A stretch of DNA of 64,000 nt, taken from assembly GCF_013409645.1 (NCBI RefSeq), contig NZ_JACCBG010000001.1:1302001-1366000 (forward strand), given 5' to 3'. Under the pieces are notes generated by a model that ran no database searches, was not told where the DNA came from, and saw nothing but the letters and a program-made list of their open reading frames with translations. This document shows, one piece after another, positions 26,781-35,392 of the stretch. The DNA is from Nocardioides panaciterrulae (lineage in GTDB: Bacteria > Actinomycetota > Actinomycetes > Propionibacteriales > Nocardioidaceae). A program made the position numbers and the translations under genes. Position 1 is the first letter of the stretch; each line of letters begins with the position of its first letter.

Positions 26781-27962
26781 ATGAAGGCGGTCACCTGGCA
26801 CGGCCGACGCGACGTCCGCGTCGAAGAGGTCCCCGACCCGGTCCTGAAGGAGTCGAACGACGCGATCGTCCGGATCACCTCCAGCGGACTGTGCGGCTCG
26901 GACCTGCACCTCTACGAGACGCTGGGCCCCTTCATGGGGGAGGGCGACGTGCTGGGCCACGAGCCCATGGGCATCGTCGAGGAGGTCGGCTCCGAGGTCG
27001 GCGACCTGAAGATCGGCGACCGGGTGGTGGTGCCCTTCCAGATCTGCTGCGGGCACTGCTGGATGTGCGCCCAGGGCCTGCACACCCAGTGCGAGACGAC
27101 CCAGGTGCGCGACCAGGGCATGGGCGCCGCGCTCTTCGGCTTCAGCAAGCTCTACGGCGAGGTGCCCGGCGCGCAGGCGGAGTACCTGCGGGTCCCGCAG
27201 GCGCAGTTCATGCCGATCAAGGTGCCCGAGGGGCCGCCGGACGATCGGTTCCTGTTCCTCTCCGACGTGCTGCCGACCGCGTGGCAGTCCTTCGTCTACG
27301 CCGACGTCCCCAAGGACGGCACGCTGCTGGTCCTCGGGCTCGGACCCATCGGGGAGATGGCCTGCCGGATCGCGCGGCACCAGGGCTACCGGGTGCTCGC
27401 GGTCGACCGGGTCCCCGAGCGGCTGGCCCGGGCGGCGGGCCGCGGGGTCGAGGTGCTCGACATGCGTGAGGTCGACGACGTCGGCGAGGAGGTGCGCTCG
27501 CGCACCCAGGGCCGAGGCGCCGACGCGGTCATCGACGCGGTCGGCATGGAGGCGCACGGCTCGCCGGTCGCCGAGCTCGGCCAGCGGATCTTCAACGCGC
27601 TGCCCAAGCGGCTCACCGCCCCGATCATGAACAAGGCCGGCCTGGACCGGATGGCCGCGATCTACACCGCCATCGACGCGGTCCGGCGCGGCGGCACCGT
27701 CTCCCTGATCGGGGTCTACGGCGGCCAGTCCGACCCGCTGCCGATGCTCACGATGTTCGACAAGCAGCTCCAGCTGCGGATGGGCCAGGCCAACGTCAAG
27801 CGGTGGGTGGACGACATCATGCCGTTGCTGACCGACGACGCCGATCCGCTGGGCACCGAGGACTTCGCCACCCACCGGGTGCCGCTGGCCGAGGCACCCA
27901 CGGCGTACGACAACTTCCAGAAGAAGCAGGACGGCACGATCAAGGTCGTCTTCCAGCCGTAG
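26781..27962 (+). CDS. Zinc-dependent alcohol dehydrogenase, formaldehyde-dehydrogenase-like subgroup
   Basis: 393 residues from ATG 26781, five bases after AGGAG; an in-frame GTG two codons earlier overlaps that site. Catalytic Zn ligands sit in SSGLCGSDLHLY and GHEPMGIVEEVG. The structural Zn cysteines are in CCGHCWMCAQGLHTQC. The Rossmann motif is GLGPIGEMA, and AVDRVPERL follows it with the acidic NAD-binding residue. An insert near 270-300 and the length match the group of glutathione-independent formaldehyde dehydrogenase-like enzymes. The physiological substrate cannot be told from sequence. It follows the PAP2 gene by 45 bases on the same strand. Confidence 0.92.
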   Translation: MKAVTWHGRRDVRVEEVPDPVLKESNDAIVRITSSGLCGSDLHLYETLGPFMGEGDVLGHEPMGIVEEVGSEVGDLKIGDRVVVPFQICCGHCWMCAQGLHTQCETTQVRDQGMGAALFGFSKLYGEVPGAQAEYLRVPQAQFMPIKVPEGPPDDRFLFLSDVLPTAWQSFVYADVPKDGTLLVLGLGPIGEMACRIARHQGYRVLAVDRVPERLARAAGRGVEVLDMREVDDVGEEVRSRTQGRGADAVIDAVGMEAHGSPVAELGQRIFNALPKRLTAPIMNKAGLDRMAAIYTAIDAVRRGGTVSLIGVYGGQSDPLPMLTMFDKQLQLRMGQANVKRWVDDIMPLLTDDADPLGTEDFATHRVPLAEAPTAYDNFQKKQDGTIKVVFQP

Positions 27963-28030
27963 CAGCGGCCGCACCGACCAGCGGCCGGCCGGTGGTTCGA
28001 CCGGTGGTTGACCGGCGGTTGGACGGCCGC

Positions 28031-28044
28031 GGGCCCAAGGTCCC
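28031..28044. promoter_or_regulatory. Candidate DosR/DevR-like box
   Basis: GGGCCCAAGGTCCC agrees with the mycobacterial dormancy-box core GGGACTWWAGTCCC at 11 of 14 positions. It lies 56 bases upstream of the site-2 protease gene, whose relative Rip3 (Rv2625c) is a DosR-regulon member in M. tuberculosis. The match is suggestive only, because GC-rich palindromes occur by chance here. Confidence 0.3.
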
Positions 28045-28069
28045 CGCGGTGGTGTCGGTGGACCCGTGT

Positions 28070-28104
28070 CCACGCCCCCACGCGTTCCTAGCGTGGGGGC
28101 GTGG
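28070..28104. promoter_or_regulatory. Hairpin covering the start codon of the site-2 protease gene
   Basis: 14-base arms (28070-28083 and 28091-28104) are perfect complements with a 7-base loop, and the right arm includes the GTG start at 28101. A TAGCGT -10-like hexamer (28089-28094) overlaps the stem. In DNA it could be an operator. If transcription starts upstream of the left arm, it would mask the start codon in the mRNA. Confidence 0.5.
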
Positions 28105-29282
28105 TCGTCTTCCGGGTCCGTGGTGTCCCGATCAGGATCGGCTGGAGCTGGCTCGCGATCGTCGCCCTGGTCTTCTGGTCGTTGGCGGCCGTGCTCTTCC
28201 CGAACGCCTACCCGGGCCGCCCGGCCGGGGAGTACGTCGCGATGGCGGCCGTCGGCACCCTGCTGCTGTTCGCCTCGCTGCTGGTCCACGAGCTGTGCCA
28301 CACGCTGCAGTCGATGCGTGAGGGCGTGCACGTCAAGGACATCACGCTGTTCCTCTTCGGGGGCGTGTCCCAGGCCGACGAGCCGGTGCCCAGCTTCGGC
28401 GCGGAGTTCCGGATCGTCGCGGCGGGACCGCTGGCCTCGTTCGTGCTGATGCTGTTCTTCGGGCTGCTCGCCCTCGTCGGCGACGTGGCCGGGCTGGCCG
28501 ACCCGTGGGTGGGGGTGCTGGGCTACCTGGCCCGGATCAACGGGCTGCTCCTGGTCTTCAACCTGGTGCCCGCGCTGCCCCTGGACGGTGGCCGGCTGCT
28601 GCACTCGTGGCTGTGGCGGCGGTCCGGGGACCGGGAGCGGGCCACGATCCGGGCGGCCGGCGCCGGCCGGGTCTTCGCGATCATGCTGATCTCGCTGGGG
28701 GTGGCGGTGGCCCTGGTCGGCGACACCGTGGGCGGGGTGTGGTTCGTCGCGATCGGCTGGTTCCTGCTGCAGGCGGTCCGGGCGGAGGTGATGTCCGCGC
28801 GGGCGACCCAGGCGTTCACGGGCCTGCGGGTGCGGGACCTGATGACCGCGCCGCCGGTGTGCCTGCGCCCCGACAGGACGGTCGCCGACCTCGCGGCCCA
28901 CCTCGACGAGCTGGGCCACCACCCGGCCTACCCCGTGGTCGCCGACGGCCGCTACCTCGGCACGCTGGTGCTGGCCCGGGCCGGCGCGGTCCCCGAGCAC
29001 CGCCGGGGCGACGTGCGGGTCGGCGAGCTGATGGTGCCGGCCGATGCGCTGCCGGTGCTGCACCCCGAGGACGAGGTCGTCGAGGCCGCACAGCGGGTGA
29101 GCGCCGCCCTCGGCGCCCCGGGCGTGGCGCACCGCGGCGAGGCGCCCACCTCCTGGGTGGTCCTGGGCGGCCCGTCGGGCGACGAACCGGTGGCCGTGCT
29201 CTCGACCACCGACCTCGAGCGGGTGATCGCCACCGCCGACCTGCGTGGCGAGGCCGGCGCCCGCGACCGCGCGGAGCGGTGA
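28101..29282 (+). CDS. Site-2 protease (M50, Rip3-like) with tandem CBS domains
   Basis: 393 residues from GTG 28101, six bases downstream of TAGCGT (leaderless arrangement). The intramembrane zinc site is HELCH (His63, Glu64, His67) in helix 2, and the third ligand is in PALPLDGGRLLHS (Asp162). Six hydrophobic segments cover residues 10-230. Residues 245-380 form two CBS motifs (VRDLMTAPPVCLRPDRTVADLA; VGELMVPADALPVLHPEDEVVEAAQRV), which usually bind adenylates. This order matches mycobacterial Rip3/Rv2625c. It would cleave membrane-bound substrates such as anti-sigma factors; none is assigned. Confidence 0.93.
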   Translation: MVVFRVRGVPIRIGWSWLAIVALVFWSLAAVLFPNAYPGRPAGEYVAMAAVGTLLLFASLLVHELCHTLQSMREGVHVKDITLFLFGGVSQADEPVPSFGAEFRIVAAGPLASFVLMLFFGLLALVGDVAGLADPWVGVLGYLARINGLLLVFNLVPALPLDGGRLLHSWLWRRSGDRERATIRAAGAGRVFAIMLISLGVAVALVGDTVGGVWFVAIGWFLLQAVRAEVMSARATQAFTGLRVRDLMTAPPVCLRPDRTVADLAAHLDELGHHPAYPVVADGRYLGTLVLARAGAVPEHRRGDVRVGELMVPADALPVLHPEDEVVEAAQRVSAALGAPGVAHRGEAPTSWVVLGGPSGDEPVAVLSTTDLERVIATADLRGEAGARDRAER

Positions 29283-29333
29283 CCCTGGACCGCGCGCAGC
29301 GGTGACCCTGGGACGCCTGCCTACAGTGACCGG

Positions 29334-30026
29334 ATGACCACCACCGTCCCGCGCCCGGCCGTGCTGCTGCTCGACGTCAACGAGACCGTCTCCGACCTCG
29401 GACCGATGGAGGACAGGTTCGCGGAGGTGGGGGCGCCTCCGGCGCTGGCGGGGACCTGGTTCGCCGGGGTGCTGCGCGACGGCTTCGCCCTCGCGGTCGC
29501 CGGGGTCTCGGCGCCGTTCGCCCGGATCGGCGCCGACTGCCTGCGCGGTCACCTCGCGGGCCTGACGCTGGACCGGCCGCTCGAGGAGGCTGTCGAGCAC
29601 GTGATGAGCAGCTTCACCTCGCTGGACGTACACCCCGACGTCCGCTCGGGGCTGCCGGACCTGGCCGCGGCCGGACTGCGGGTCGCCACGCTGAGCAACG
29701 GGGCGGCGACGGTCGCGAGGCAGCTGCTCGGCAGCGCCGGCCTGGACGGGCACGTCGAGGCGATGTTGTCGGTCGAGGACGCCGGCGTGTGGAAGCCGGC
29801 CCCGGCCGCCTACGCCTACGGCTGCGACGTCATGGGCGTCGCACCCGCCGACGCGATGCTGGTCGCGGTGCACCCCTGGGACCTCGACGGAGCCGCGCGG
29901 GCCGGGCTACGGACCTGCTGGGTCGACCGGACCGGGACGCCCTACCCGTCGTACTTCCGGAAGCCGGACCTCGTCGTCAGCGGCTTCGACGACCTCGCTC
30001 GCCAATTTGGCCCGGCGCGGCTGTGA
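29334..30026 (+). CDS. HAD-superfamily hydrolase, type II haloacid dehalogenase-like
   Basis: 230 residues from ATG 29334, six bases after a TACAGT hexamer with no Shine-Dalgarno sequence, so probably leaderless. HAD motifs: I LLLDVNETVSDL with nucleophile Asp14, II VATLSNGA, III with Lys in VWKPAPAAY, and IV VAVHPWDLDGAARAG, where the haloacid dehalogenase family usually reads HxWDxxGA. LDVNETL-type motif I and the SNG motif indicate L-2-haloacid dehalogenase relatives. Actual dehalogenation is not established. It converges with selB across a 194-base gap. Confidence 0.9.
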   Translation: MTTTVPRPAVLLLDVNETVSDLGPMEDRFAEVGAPPALAGTWFAGVLRDGFALAVAGVSAPFARIGADCLRGHLAGLTLDRPLEEAVEHVMSSFTSLDVHPDVRSGLPDLAAAGLRVATLSNGAATVARQLLGSAGLDGHVEAMLSVEDAGVWKPAPAAYAYGCDVMGVAPADAMLVAVHPWDLDGAARAGLRTCWVDRTGTPYPSYFRKPDLVVSGFDDLARQFGPARL

Positions 30027-30132
30027 TGACCTAGCCCGACCGTCCGACCGCCCGGTCGTTTGGGCGCCTGGTCGCCCGGGCAGCCGGAACCGATGTCGTC
30101 CTGCCGGGCCCCTCCGGGGGAGGTGCCGCTGC

Positions 30133-30158
30133 CGGTTGAACAAATGTATGTTCAACCG
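30133..30158. promoter_or_regulatory. Operator-like palindrome CGGTTGAACA-N6-TGTTCAACCG
   Basis: Perfect 10-base arms (30133-30142 and 30149-30158) flank AATGTA. It is one of the few AT-rich islands in the region and looks like a TetR- or MarR-type operator. It lies between the convergent ends of the HAD gene and selB, where no promoter is expected. The rest of the 30027-30220 gap holds no visible gene. Confidence 0.45.
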
Positions 30159-30220
30159 CGAAGGGGTAGCCCTCGGGCGGCCACCGGCCACCAAGGCCGC
30201 CGCCGGCGTAGCCCGACCGC

Positions 30221-31981
30221 TCAGCCGCGGACCTGCCGCCGGTCGTCGGGCAGCCGCAGCGTGCGACCGGTCCGGTCGAGGTGGGCGAGCAGCGGCAGCG
30301 CCACCCGGCGGCTGGTGCCGAGCGCCTGACGGGCCTGGCTGGTCGTGAACGGCTGCGGCAGCCCGCGGAGCACGTCCCGTGCCTCCTCGTCGGCGCCGGG
30401 CAGCAGCACCACACCCTCCGCCACCCGCAGCACGTGGCCGGTGCGGTGCAGCGCGGCCACCGTCTTCGGGTCCAGGCCGAGCTGCGCCAACCGGCCGGCG
30501 TCCGGGGCGGCGAACGGAGCGTCACGCAGGTCGGCGGCCAGGCCCTCGACCGCACGGGCCAGCGCCGGGGGCAGGCCGGGTGCGCGGTCCCGTCGGACCC
30601 GGGCCTCCTCGATCCGCAGCGGCGGTGCGACCAACGGCGGCACCAGGGCGGCGTCGGGCAGGTCGAGCTCGTGGGCCAGCGCGGCCGGGGTCACGCCCGG
30701 CTGCAGCGGCGTGGCGAGTCGGTCGACCGCCGCGACCAGGTCCGCCCGCAGCCGGGCCGCGCGCTCGGGGGAGAGCAGCCAGTCGCCCGCGCGCACCGAT
30801 CCCGCGGGGAGCGGCTCGGTCGGCACGCCGATGCGGCGCAGCAGGTCGGCGCGCACCAGTCCGCGCGCGGCCAGCTGCCCGGCCAGGGCGCCGTCGTACG
30901 ACGCGAGGGCGGCGGCGCGGGTGCGGGCCGAGCCCCGGCGGCCGAGGGGCGGGGGCGCCGGGTCGAGCACCCGGACCCCCCACACGGTCCGGCTGCCGGG
31001 GTCGCGCAGCAGCGCCCGGTCGCCCAGCCGGAGCGGGAGCGGGTGCTCCAGCGCCAGCCGCGCGTGCCGGTCGCCGAGCGGCCGCGCGCGCACCGTGGTC
31101 ATCGCCGCGCCGACGTGCAGCACCGGCCGTTCGGGCAGGCGCTGGGTGAGGTCCCCGGTCAGCCGGACGTCGAGCGTGGTCACGGCCTCGAACGCGTCGG
31201 GGCTGACCAGTACGGTGCCGCGGCTGATCGCCTCGGGCGCCCGGCCGCCGAGGTCGACGGCGACCCTGGCCACCCCCCGGACGGACTCGACGGGGCGGCC
31301 CAGCGACTCCAGGCCGCGGACCCGCACCGGCTCGTCGCCCACGCACAGCGTGTCGCCGACCCGGATGGTGCCGGCCGGGAGGGTGCCGGTCACCACGGTG
31401 CCGGTGCCGTGCACGGTGAACCGCCGGTCGATCCAGAGTCGTACGGCGGCCTCCGGGTCGGGCTGGGGGACCGACTCGAGCACGCCGGCGAGCGCGGCCC
31501 GGAGATCGTCCAGCCCGGCACCGGTGCGGCCGCTGACGGTGACCGCCGGGGCGTCGCGCAGCCCGGTGTGGGCCAGCTCCTCGCGGGCGCGCGCCACGGC
31601 AGGTGCCGGGTCGGCGAGGTCGGACCTGGTGACCACCAGCACGCCGTGCCGCACGCCGAGCGCGTCGAGCGCGGCGAGGTGCTCGGCGGCCTGCGGCATC
31701 CACGGGTCGTCGGCGGCGACCACGAGCATCGCGACGGGCACCGGGCCCACGCCGGCCAGCGCGGTGGAGACGAAGCGGGAGTGCCCCGGCACGTCGACGA
31801 AGGCGACGTCGCCCAGGCTCCGGCCGTCGGGCGCCACCAGCTCGGTCCAGCAGTAGCCGAGCTCGATCGACAGCCCGCGGCGCCGCTCCTCCTCGAGCCG
31901 GTCCGGGTCGCTGCCCGTGAGCGCCCTGACAAGCGTGGACTTGCCGTGGTCCACGTGGCCGGCGGTGGCGACGACGTGCAC
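30221..31981 (-). CDS. selB: Selenocysteine-specific elongation factor SelB
   Basis: 586 residues from GTG 31981, one base after the selA stop. The N-terminal GTPase has G1 GHVDHGKST, G3 VDVPGHSRF and G4 VTRSDL. Two beta-barrel domains follow (FTVHGTGTVVTGTLPAGTIRVGDTL). The C-terminal third holds the winged-helix repeats (ALAHELDLPDAAL; FTTSQARQALGTSRRVALPLLAHLDRTG) that bind the SECIS hairpin of the mRNA. It delivers Sec-tRNA to the ribosome at recoded UGA. The target in this window is fdhA, 3.7 kb away. Confidence 0.96.
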   Translation of the reverse strand: MHVVATAGHVDHGKSTLVRALTGSDPDRLEEERRRGLSIELGYCWTELVAPDGRSLGDVAFVDVPGHSRFVSTALAGVGPVPVAMLVVAADDPWMPQAAEHLAALDALGVRHGVLVVTRSDLADPAPAVARAREELAHTGLRDAPAVTVSGRTGAGLDDLRAALAGVLESVPQPDPEAAVRLWIDRRFTVHGTGTVVTGTLPAGTIRVGDTLCVGDEPVRVRGLESLGRPVESVRGVARVAVDLGGRAPEAISRGTVLVSPDAFEAVTTLDVRLTGDLTQRLPERPVLHVGAAMTTVRARPLGDRHARLALEHPLPLRLGDRALLRDPGSRTVWGVRVLDPAPPPLGRRGSARTRAAALASYDGALAGQLAARGLVRADLLRRIGVPTEPLPAGSVRAGDWLLSPERAARLRADLVAAVDRLATPLQPGVTPAALAHELDLPDAALVPPLVAPPLRIEEARVRRDRAPGLPPALARAVEGLAADLRDAPFAAPDAGRLAQLGLDPKTVAALHRTGHVLRVAEGVVLLPGADEEARDVLRGLPQPFTTSQARQALGTSRRVALPLLAHLDRTGRTLRLPDDRRQVRG

Positions 31982-31982
31982 C

Positions 31983-33458
31983 TCAGCGGGTCCCGTCCGT
32001 GGGCCGCCCCGCGCCGGGCACCGCGCCGGGCAGGTCGGGACCGGCCGCGCCCAGGGCGGCGAGAACGGCGGCGAGCAGGGCGTCGTCCTGCTCGGCCGGC
32101 ACGGCCACCAGGTCCAGCAGCAGGCGCCCCTCGTGGACCCGCCCGAGCACCGGGACCCGTCCGGCGCGCAGCGGCCCGGCCAGGCGGGCGTCGAGGGCGA
32201 CGGCGGCGCTGGGCAGCACCACCCCCGGCGCGCCCCCGCCTCCGACCGCCGCCTGGGACCGCACGGCCTCGGCGCTCCGCCTGCGGGGTGCGCCGGAGGC
32301 CGGCTCCTGGGCCGGCTCCGGAGCCGCGGCCACGGCAGGGTTGACGGCGGAGTCGATGGCGGCGTTGATCGCGGCGGCCAACCGTTCCGCCCGGGCGAGG
32401 AGCTCGCCCGGCTCGGCGTCGAGTGCGGTCGCCACCGGGGTGGCCGGGCCGCTGAGCGTCGCCTCCAGCGCCGCCAGCGTCAGCTTGTCGACCCGCAGGG
32501 CCCGCGCCAGCGGGTGGCGCCGCAGCCGGTGCACGAGCTCGGCGCGGCCGAGCAGCAGGCCGGCCTGGGGGCCGCCGAGCAGCTTGTCGCCCGAGGCGGT
32601 CACCAGGTCGGCCCCGGCGCGCAGCACGGTCGCCGCGTCCGGCTCCTCGGGCAGCCGGGGATGCGGCGCGAGCAGCCCCGAGCCGATGTCGACGACCAGC
32701 GGCACGCCGCGCGCGGCGGCGAGGGTGGCCAGCTCGTCGACGGCGACGCTGGAGGTGAACCCCTCGACCCGGAAGTTCGACGGGTGCACCTTGAGCACGA
32801 ACGCGGTCCGCTCGCCGAGCGCGTCGGCGTAGTCCCGCGCGTGCACCCGGTTGGTGGTGCCGACCTCGCGCAGCCGTGCGCCCGCGGACTCGACCAGGTC
32901 GGGGACCCGGAACCCGTCGCCGATCTCGACCATCTCGCCCCGGGCCACCACGACCTCCCGGCCCGGACCGTCGGCGACGTGGGCCAGGGCGCTGGTGGCC
33001 AGCGCCAGCGCGGCGGCCCCGTTGTTCACGACGTGCACGTCGCCGGCGTCGGGGACGGCCGCGGCCAGCGCGGCCAGCGCGCCCGCGCCCCGGCGCCCGC
33101 GGCTCCCGGTCGCCAGGTCGAGCTCGACGTCGGTGGTCCCGGCGGCCGCCGCCAGCGCCTCGACGGCGGCGGCGGACAGCGGCGCCCGACCCAGATTGGT
33201 GTGCACCACCACGCCGGTCGCGTTGATCACCGGGCGCAGCGAGGACGCACCGGCCGGGAGCGCGTCACGGACGGCGCCGACGACGTCCTCGGGCGCGACC
33301 TCACCCCGCCGGCAGGCGTCCAGCACCGCGGTCACGACCGCCTTGGTGCGGGCGCGCCCCAGCCGCTCGGCGGCCGCGGCCACCGCCGGGTCGGCGAGCA
33401 CGGCGTCGGTGCGCGGCGTCCGACGTCGCGGATCCTCTGCCGCCCCAGCTCCCGTCAC
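31983..33458 (-). CDS. selA: L-seryl-tRNA(Sec) selenium transferase
   Basis: 491 residues from GTG 33458. A TAGAGT hexamer lies eight bases upstream, overlapping the stop of the preceding esterase gene, so selA may have its own leaderless promoter. The PLP-lysine motif is SGDKLLGGPQAG (Lys292). VINATGVVVHTNLGRAPLS, ATGSRGRRG and VVDIGSGLL are other SelA hallmarks. A Pro/Ala-rich insert of about 50 residues before the last domain (AVAAAPEPAQEPASGAP) is unusual. The enzyme turns Ser-tRNA(Sec) into Sec-tRNA(Sec) using selenophosphate from SelD. It is followed directly by selB. Confidence 0.96.
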   Translation of the reverse strand: MTGAGAAEDPRRRTPRTDAVLADPAVAAAAERLGRARTKAVVTAVLDACRRGEVAPEDVVGAVRDALPAGASSLRPVINATGVVVHTNLGRAPLSAAAVEALAAAAGTTDVELDLATGSRGRRGAGALAALAAAVPDAGDVHVVNNGAAALALATSALAHVADGPGREVVVARGEMVEIGDGFRVPDLVESAGARLREVGTTNRVHARDYADALGERTAFVLKVHPSNFRVEGFTSSVAVDELATLAAARGVPLVVDIGSGLLAPHPRLPEEPDAATVLRAGADLVTASGDKLLGGPQAGLLLGRAELVHRLRRHPLARALRVDKLTLAALEATLSGPATPVATALDAEPGELLARAERLAAAINAAIDSAVNPAVAAAPEPAQEPASGAPRRRSAEAVRSQAAVGGGGAPGVVLPSAAVALDARLAGPLRAGRVPVLGRVHEGRLLLDLVAVPAEQDDALLAAVLAALGAAGPDLPGAVPGAGRPTDGTR

Positions 33459-33469
33459 GTTCCGGGACT

Positions 33470-34396
33470 CTAGCCGGAGGCGCCGAGCGCCGGTGCCGCC
33501 CCGTCGCCGGTGCCGATCAGCCCCTGCAGCAACCGGGCCTCGGCCTCCATGCCGGAGCGCAGCGGATGGTACGCCGCGGCCCGGCGCAGGCTCTCGACCG
33601 AGCCGTTGATCCACGCGTCCGGCCCCGCGCAGGCGTCGTGCCCGGTCGAGGCGGCGTAGGTGTCGGCGAAGTGGGCGCCGTCGAGCGCCGCCGTCGACTG
33701 CAGGGCGGTGTTGAGGGTGCGCTCGATCCGGTCCGCCCACCGGTAGTCCCCGGCGGCGAGCGGGATCGCCCGGCAGGTGCCGTCGGCCGGCAGCACCCGC
33801 GGGTAGCCGACGACCCACACCTCGGCCTTCGGCGCCCGGGCGCGGATCCGGCGCAGCAGCGTCCGCAGGTGCGCCCGCACGTGGTCCACCTTCGCGGCGA
33901 GCTCGTCGGTGCCGTCGTCGTCGGTGTAGGCGTCGCGGCAGGGGGCCCCGTCGGGGTCGCGGCGGGCCAGGCGGGGGCAGGTGCGGAACAGCGCGGAGAA
34001 CAACCCGTCGTCGTTGCCGCCGATGCCCAGCGTCACCAGGTCGGTGCCGCGGTCCAGCGCGGCGAGCTGCGGCGGGGACGGCGGCCCGGGAAGACCGGTG
34101 TGCACCGGCCGGGACAGGTCCTTGCTCTCGGCACCGGTGCAGGTCACGTCCCGGAACGACGTCACGTGCAGCCGCCGGGCCAGCAGGGAGGGGTAGTTGT
34201 GGTCCGAGCGCAGGCACAGGCCCGCCTCCAGGCGCTGCCGCGGGATGAGCGGGCCGGCACTGTAGGAGTCGCCCAGCGCAACGTAGTCCAGGCCGGGGGA
34301 GGGGGCTTCCGCGGGCGTGGTCGCCACGGCCGCGGCACCGGCGACCGCGAGGGCCAGGGCGGCCAGGAGACGGGTCCTTCGGTACGTCCGCCTCAC
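33470..34396 (-). CDS. Secreted SGNH-hydrolase family esterase/lipase
   Basis: 308 residues from GTG 34396, close behind a GAGAGGGG stretch. The start VRRTYRRTRLLAALALAVAGAAAVATTPAEA is a signal peptide, so the enzyme is exported. Block I is YVALGDSYSAG with the nucleophilic Ser, block III LGIGGND, and block V AAAYHPLRSGM with the catalytic His. Paired cysteines (for example in LCLRSDHNY, VTCTGAES and RTCPRL) suggest disulfides, as in the Streptomyces scabies esterase group. The stop is 12 bases from the selA start, but a functional link to selenium metabolism is not evident. Confidence 0.92.
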   Translation of the reverse strand: MRRTYRRTRLLAALALAVAGAAAVATTPAEAPSPGLDYVALGDSYSAGPLIPRQRLEAGLCLRSDHNYPSLLARRLHVTSFRDVTCTGAESKDLSRPVHTGLPGPPSPPQLAALDRGTDLVTLGIGGNDDGLFSALFRTCPRLARRDPDGAPCRDAYTDDDGTDELAAKVDHVRAHLRTLLRRIRARAPKAEVWVVGYPRVLPADGTCRAIPLAAGDYRWADRIERTLNTALQSTAALDGAHFADTYAASTGHDACAGPDAWINGSVESLRRAAAYHPLRSGMEAEARLLQGLIGTGDGAAPALGASG

Positions 34397-34400
34397 CCCC

Positions 34401-34460
34401 CTCTCAGACGTGGGCCTCTCGGGCGTGGACTTCTCGGGCGTGGACTGCTCAGGCGTGGGT
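34401..34460. repeat. Four degenerate 15-base tandem repeats
   Basis: CTCTCAGACGTGGGC, CTCTCGGGCGTGGAC, TTCTCGGGCGTGGAC and TGCTCAGGCGTGGGT follow one another from 34401 to 34460. They span the gap between the cation efflux stop (34449) and the esterase start (34396) on the minus strand. The period of five codons means that upstream translation of the esterase frame would read STPE-like pentapeptides, but the signal peptide argues that translation starts after the array. Confidence 0.65.
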
Positions 34461-35363
34461 GGCGTGCTCGTGGTCGGCGTGCGAGGCGGGCTCGAACTGG
34501 ATCGTCGAGTGCTCGACGTCGAAGTCGGTGTCCAGGACGTGCTGCAGCTCGTCGAGCATCGGGCCGAGGTGGCCGTCGAGGAAGCAGGAGTCGTCGACGA
34601 CGACATGGGCGGTGAGCACCGGAAGCCCGGTCGCGACCTGGCTGGCGTGCAGGTCGTGCACGTCGTGGACGTGGGCCAGGGAGAGCATCCGCTGCCGCAC
34701 CTCGGTCAGCTCGAGTCCCTTGGGCGTCGACTCCAGCAGCACGTCCACACTGTCGCGCAGCAGCCGCACCGTCCGGGGGATGATCAGCACGCCGATCACC
34801 AACGAGGCGACCGCGTCGGCGCGCAGCCAGCCGGTGAGGGCGATGACGGCCGCGGCCAGCAGCACGGCGACCGAGCCGAGTGCGTCGTTGAGCACCTCGA
34901 GGAAGGCCGCGCGCATGTTCAGGTCGGCGCCGCGGCCTCCCAGCAGCACCACGAGGCTGATCAGGTTGCCGACCAGCCCGACGACGCCGAAGACGACCAT
35001 CGCCGTGGGCGCGACCTCGGGCGGGGCCAGGAGCCGCTTGACGCCCTCGACCAGCACGAACAGCCCGACGGTGAGGAGTACGGCGGCCTGCGCGGCGGCG
35101 GCCAGCACCTCGGCCCGCCGGTAGCCCCAGGTCCGCTCGTCGGTGGCGGGCCGGCGGGCGAGCGCGGCCGCGAGCACCGCCATCGTCAGGCCGGCGACGT
35201 CGGTGAGCATGTGCCCGGCATCCGCGAGCAGCGCGAGGCTCCCGGAGACGACCGCCCCGACGACCTCGACCACCAGCACGGTGATCGTGATGGCGAGGAC
35301 GGTGACCAGGCGGCCCCGGTGATCGGCGAGGCCGACGCTCCCGTGGTCGTGGCCGGCGCCCAT
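34449..35363 (-). CDS. Cation diffusion facilitator (Zn/Co/Cd efflux, CzcD/ZitB type)
   Basis: 304 residues from ATG 35363, six bases after AAGGAG; a GTG six codons earlier overlaps that site. Six membrane helices are visible. LLADAGHMLTDV in helix 2 and FLEVLNDALGSV in helix 5 give the transport-site Asp/His/Asp residues. His clusters at both ends (GHDHGS; SHADHEHATHA) fit metal handling. The C-terminal cytoplasmic domain has VHDVHDLHASQVATGLPVLTAHVVV. It exchanges divalent metal for protons. The tRNA-Sec gene lies 29 bases upstream on the same strand and may be cotranscribed with it. Confidence 0.94.
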   Translation of the reverse strand: MGAGHDHGSVGLADHRGRLVTVLAITITVLVVEVVGAVVSGSLALLADAGHMLTDVAGLTMAVLAAALARRPATDERTWGYRRAEVLAAAAQAAVLLTVGLFVLVEGVKRLLAPPEVAPTAMVVFGVVGLVGNLISLVVLLGGRGADLNMRAAFLEVLNDALGSVAVLLAAAVIALTGWLRADAVASLVIGVLIIPRTVRLLRDSVDVLLESTPKGLELTEVRQRMLSLAHVHDVHDLHASQVATGLPVLTAHVVVDDSCFLDGHLGPMLDELQHVLDTDFDVEHSTIQFEPASHADHEHATHA

Positions 35364-35392
35364 GGGCGACTCCTTCGGCACTCAGGATCCGT

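Noticed and set aside
25655..27469. Plus-strand 604-codon frame starting at an ATG next to the PAP2 start
   Set aside because: Out of frame with the PAP2 and alcohol dehydrogenase proteins and of Arg/Gly/Pro-rich composition; a shadow frame.
30133..30158. LexA (SOS) box at the TTGAACA dyad
   Set aside because: Actinobacterial LexA sites have GAAC-N4-GTTC; here the spacing between GAAC and GTTC is eight bases.
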